In this document: positions 44,158-47,093 of the stretch, in pieces
Numbering within the stretch: the first letter of the stretch is position 1
How the letters are laid out: every line of letters begins with the position of its first letter
From: an uncultured Sulfuricurvum sp.
Lineage (GTDB): Bacteria; Campylobacterota; Campylobacteria; Campylobacterales; Sulfurimonadaceae
Direction of reading: 5' to 3'
Length of the DNA stretch: 47,093 nucleotides
Assembly: GCA_903844635.1 (NCBI GenBank)
Contig: CAIMUF010000025.1
Location: 1-47,093, forward strand
The notes under the pieces: model-generated
What the model was told of the DNA's origin: nothing
The model's input: only the letters and a program-made list of their open reading frames with translations
The model's database searches: none
Translations under genes and position numbers: made by a program

Positions 44158-45444
44158 TTATTCATCATCGCCATAGGGTAATTCCAACGCTTTAATATGC
44201 GATATAGCATTTCCTGCAATTCCTTGGAGTGAACCGTACATCTCAGTGGTATTAGCAAGTACACCATCAATAAGCTTTTGTCGTCGTTTCCAGCTCGCCA
44301 TGAGGGATCGTTTTTCTTTTTCTAACTCCTCTTGCATCACTATAAAACCATCTACGATCGTCCCTAATTGCATTGCAAATTCGTTGCCTGTGAGATAACT
44401 GTAAAGCAAGCTCATCTTGTCCGCTTTGTTGTCTTCTTTTTGGACCGCTTTTTGGGTGGTTATCAGTGATTGTCGCAGCAGTGAAACAGAACCCTTGAAC
44501 TCATCGAGACTGCATACCCACACGCCTTCCACAAATCCCATTCTTTCCATACCGGCAGGATAGACAGAAGTAACGAGAACACCGATATCTGCATTGGCTC
44601 TTAGCATGTCTTGTTTGAGTTTACCTACCCAGTCACTGCTCCAGGCTTTGGTATTTTTACTCTCATAGCATATTGTGCCGCAATTTTGCACCTCTCTCGT
44701 GTGCACTACCTGCACGCAATCTGCGCCGAATGCTCCTTTTTTGACTTCTCCAATCGCATCAAAAGGAAATTGCGATGACAGCCACTCTTCGATAGCCAGC
44801 TCTTGCACTTCGCCTTGGAGCTGCATACTTCCTTGATCGGCTTTTCGTTTCATCTCTTCAATCAGTCGTTTTTGATCATCCAGCTGTTTTTCTTTTTCCT
44901 TGAACTTCAACTCGTTCTCGTCTTGAAGCTGTTTGGTGATTTTCTCTTTTTCAGACATTAGCTCTTTGGTAAATGCCAGTTGTGCTTCTATTTGAATCTT
45001 GGAACTCAACTCATCTTTTTCTCTTTTGAGCCGTTCTATTTCTACTTTGCTGTTGTTAAGTTCTTTAACCTGCTCGCTTTTGGCTTCTAGCTCTTTACGC
45101 ATAGCATCCATGGCGGTACTTTGTTCACTCATGATGGTTTGTTTGATTTGTTCCGTTAGGCTTGCTTGCAGCGTATTCTTTTCTATGCGCAGCTGCTCTT
45201 GTGTTGCCTTGCGCACACTGTCGTCAAACTTCTCCTGTTGCTCTGCGAAACTTTCCTCTTTGGCTTTGAGGGTATCCAAATGTAATTTATATTCTTTACG
45301 TTTGGCTTCTATTTCTGCTTCTTGCTTCTTTTTTTCATCCAGCCATTCTTGCTTATGCTTATTTTCAAGCTGATGATAAAGCGCTTCGTTGATATCGATT
45401 TCTATCCCACAGTTTGGGCATTTAATGGTTGTTTTGTTGGTCAT
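44158..45444 (-). CDS. DUF2130 protein (zinc finger, coiled coil, nuclease-like domain)
   Basis: 428-aa protein: an N-terminal zinc-ribbon half CPNCG (Cys9, Cys12), a long Lys/Glu-rich coiled coil (about 25-215), then the DUF2130 domain (about 225-400). GADCVQVV and TICYESKNTKAWSSDW look like the D...ExK core of a PD-(D/E)xK nuclease fold, similar to RmuC-like proteins. GGAGA precedes the ATG. Its function is not established; a DNA-processing role is inference. It begins the minus-strand accessory segment after the tRNA genes. Confidence 0.82.
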   Translation of the reverse strand: MTNKTTIKCPNCGIEIDINEALYHQLENKHKQEWLDEKKKQEAEIEAKRKEYKLHLDTLKAKEESFAEQQEKFDDSVRKATQEQLRIEKNTLQASLTEQIKQTIMSEQSTAMDAMRKELEAKSEQVKELNNSKVEIERLKREKDELSSKIQIEAQLAFTKELMSEKEKITKQLQDENELKFKEKEKQLDDQKRLIEEMKRKADQGSMQLQGEVQELAIEEWLSSQFPFDAIGEVKKGAFGADCVQVVHTREVQNCGTICYESKNTKAWSSDWVGKLKQDMLRANADIGVLVTSVYPAGMERMGFVEGVWVCSLDEFKGSVSLLRQSLITTQKAVQKEDNKADKMSLLYSYLTGNEFAMQLGTIVDGFIVMQEELEKEKRSLMASWKRRQKLIDGVLANTTEMYGSLQGIAGNAISHIKALELPYGDDE

Positions 45445-45523
45445 AGTGTCTCCAATTTAGTTTATCTCTCTCACTCTTCGTAAACGAGGGATAGTTGTTT
45501 TATAAAAATACTGCCAATAGATA

Positions 45524-46102
45524 TTAATCAATCAAAATCGCTTCACGTTTCCAAAATCTAAAATCAAGATTCATATGTCTGAGTGCGATTGATGAAAATA
45601 TCAAGTATGCCACTGTCTGAAGAAAAAACCATGGCAGATTGTTCATAGTGGCTACTCCTAAATACAGCAAGTCCGCTGCAATAAATAAAACAAATCCAGC
45701 CGCCACGAGCCGATCATTTTTAAATGAGATGAAAAAGGATCCTACAAGGGCAAGTGATGAGGGGACAATATCAAAGCCAATGGTGAATGCTTCTGAAAAT
45801 ACTGAAAAGAAAAGAGTAAGCGTGACAAGGGTTGCTAATATTGACAATACTGCCAGCACTAACGACGAATGGGTACGAAGCATCAAAGCACTTGTGATCC
45901 CGAACAAAATCATTTGTGTCGCCATTGAACTAAGTCCTAAATCTGCTGCAACAACAAAAAGTAAAATATTGGAAGCTGCAAACGATCCTCCACCGATGGT
46001 CCAGAGATTGCGAGCTTTCGTAGCGTCTTGCTCAATTGCGGCCATAGATACGGCTAAGGCTCCAATTATGCCAAAAAACATTGCTACAAATTCATAGTTC
46101 AT
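45524..46102 (-). CDS. Polytopic membrane protein of unknown function
   Basis: 192-aa protein that is almost entirely hydrophobic, with six to seven predicted membrane segments and no signal peptide. An upstream in-frame start at 46177 is rejected: the residues it adds are charged and unlike a membrane-protein start, while MNYEFVAMFFGIIGALAVSM at 46102 opens directly into TM1, with AAGGA 12 bases upstream. I do not recognise the family with certainty; the layout resembles YgjV/PnuC-like small membrane proteins. Confidence 0.65.
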   Translation of the reverse strand: MNYEFVAMFFGIIGALAVSMAAIEQDATKARNLWTIGGGSFAASNILLFVVAADLGLSSMATQMILFGITSALMLRTHSSLVLAVLSILATLVTLTLFFSVFSEAFTIGFDIVPSSLALVGSFFISFKNDRLVAAGFVLFIAADLLYLGVATMNNLPWFFLQTVAYLIFSSIALRHMNLDFRFWKREAILID

Positions 46103-46248
46103 CTTACCATTTTTCCTTTTATCTTCAATGCTGATTATACACTTTTCTATAAGATGATATATCAAACAATATCGCATGCGCCGTTATTAACGATATTGAC
46201 ATGGTCGATGCACTCCCTATTTTTTTGATTCTGAAAAAGATTTTGAAT

Positions 46249-47093
46249 TCATTTCAAAAAGCCCATCTTTTTCTCCCCGCCCTCTTCCTTGATAGCCACT
46301 TCATCTCGCAACCTGTCAAACAGATCATCCGCTGTGAGAATCGGGGCAAATCGGCTTTGACGACGCACCACCGTAAAATCTCCCGGTGCCAGTTGACTTA
46401 ATGATTCCACAGCTGATCCTACCGAACGTGCTATTGTTTCAATACCTAGCATTTTGGCTTCTGCTTCAAACAGACGTAGTGCATTTTCACCGGTGAGATA
46501 TCCAAACTCTAGCTTGAGGTCAAACCGTCGCAAGGATGCTTGATCAAGATCACTCATCAAATTGGTGGTTGCAATGAATATACCCTCGTAATTTTCCATC
46601 TGAACCAACATCTCATTGACCTGTGTCACTTCCCAGGACGCCTTTGCAGTTCTACGATCTTGCAGGAAACTGTCCACTTCATCGAATACCAGCACCGCAC
46701 CCTCATCTTTTGCTTCACTAAAAGCTCTTGCAATATTTTTCTCCGTACCGCCTACCCACATGGAAATCAAATCCGAACCTTTTTTAAGTAGAAATGGTTT
46801 ATCAAGTTCACGCGCGATCCATTTACCAAAGGCACTTTTCCCCGTCCCTGGTACACCATAGAGACACAATCGAGCACTATTGCTTGATTCAATACCGCTA
46901 AGAAGCTTTTTTAAGTCCATAGAGGTATTAACATAGCTAGGATCATACGACCCAGGAAGCTCACCTTCTATTGCGTTATTAACACTGCCCAAGCCTTGTG
47001 CTTTGAGGGTATTTTCAATCAGCATCTCAAATGATTTGGAGGCATCCATCGTCTGATCTTTGATCGCATCCATGACTTTGGCAGCACGTGCAA
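46249..47093 (-). CDS. AAA ATPase (5' end outside window)
   Basis: The frame is open to the right edge (residues ARAAKV precede the Met at 47073), so the N-terminus is missing. Counting from that Met, Walker A is GVPGTGKS at 73-80, Walker B is VLVFDEVDSF, sensor 1 is ATTN and the arginine finger is SLRRFD. The block SDLISMWVGGTEKNIARAF is typical of classical AAA proteins of the Spastin/FtsH-like fold found as C-terminal domains of 600-700-aa bacterial ATPases. Function unknown; it lies in an accessory segment with DUF2130. Confidence 0.8.
   Translation of the reverse strand, partial: ARAAKVMDAIKDQTMDASKSFEMLIENTLKAQGLGSVNNAIEGELPGSYDPSYVNTSMDLKKLLSGIESSNSARLCLYGVPGTGKSAFGKWIARELDKPFLLKKGSDLISMWVGGTEKNIARAFSEAKDEGAVLVFDEVDSFLQDRRTAKASWEVTQVNEMLVQMENYEGIFIATTNLMSDLDQASLRRFDLKLEFGYLTGENALRLFEAEAKMLGIETIARSVGSAVESLSQLAPGDFTVVRRQSRFAPILTADDLFDRLRDEVAIKEEGGEKKMGFLK

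Overview
This window looks like chromosomal DNA of a sulfur- or hydrogen-oxidising Campylobacterota (Sulfurimonas/Sulfuricurvum type). The pointers are a four-subunit 2-oxoglutarate:acceptor oxidoreductase (oorDABC) co-transcribed with sucCD, fumC and mdh, a monomeric isocitrate dehydrogenase next door, a hisS-speA-cysE run, an FlgA gene in a housekeeping cluster, an ArsS-like sensor kinase, a RibBA with a decayed second domain, and A+T-rich DNA. The assignment is inference from gene content; no 16S gene is present.

Layout. (1) 1-10960, minus strand: a truncated sensor-like gene, a small conserved protein, then one long operon read right to left, mdh-fumC-sucC-sucD-HMA protein-oorD-oorA-oorB-oorC, ending in a hairpin; icd lies upstream. 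These enzymes interconvert oxaloacetate, malate, fumarate, succinyl-CoA, 2-oxoglutarate and isocitrate, the part of the reductive TCA cycle that makes C5/C6 acids. ATP-citrate lyase and fumarate reductase are not in the window. (2) 11063-20357: envelope genes. mltG and a large AsmA-like gene overlap head to head; lolC/E-like permease and secA form a pair, with lolA divergent. (3) 19701-22337: a secreted-type EF-hand protein and an OmpR/ArsS-like two-component system with candidate operator repeats. (4) 22320-26154: a higher-G+C arsenic island, arsB facing arsI-arsR-arsC-arsP-thioredoxin, with an ArsR-type palindrome between them and a dispersed palindromic repeat in the arsB leader. (5) 26309-33511: CDF metal exporter, frameshifted MFS transporter, methyltransferase, DUF167 protein, SulP transporter and a GGDEF-EAL protein. 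(6) 33603-42148, plus strand: flgA-ubiX-coaD-tmk-hisS-speA-cysE, then a COG3014-like protein with two lipoproteins (YcfL-like and LpoB-like). (7) 42154-47093: ribBA, a strong promoter driving tRNA-Gln and two initiator tRNA-Met genes, 0.5 kb of A+T-rich non-coding DNA, then DUF2130, a membrane protein and an AAA ATPase that runs off the end.

Two genes (AsmA-like and MFS) are each split by a one-base shift in a short homopolymer. Either both are sequence errors or both are recent pseudogenes. No CRISPR array, rRNA or transposase gene was seen. The least explained parts are the EF-hand/two-component locus, the metal-binding protein inside the TCA operon, the COG3014/YcfL/LpoB trio and the DUF2130/AAA segment.
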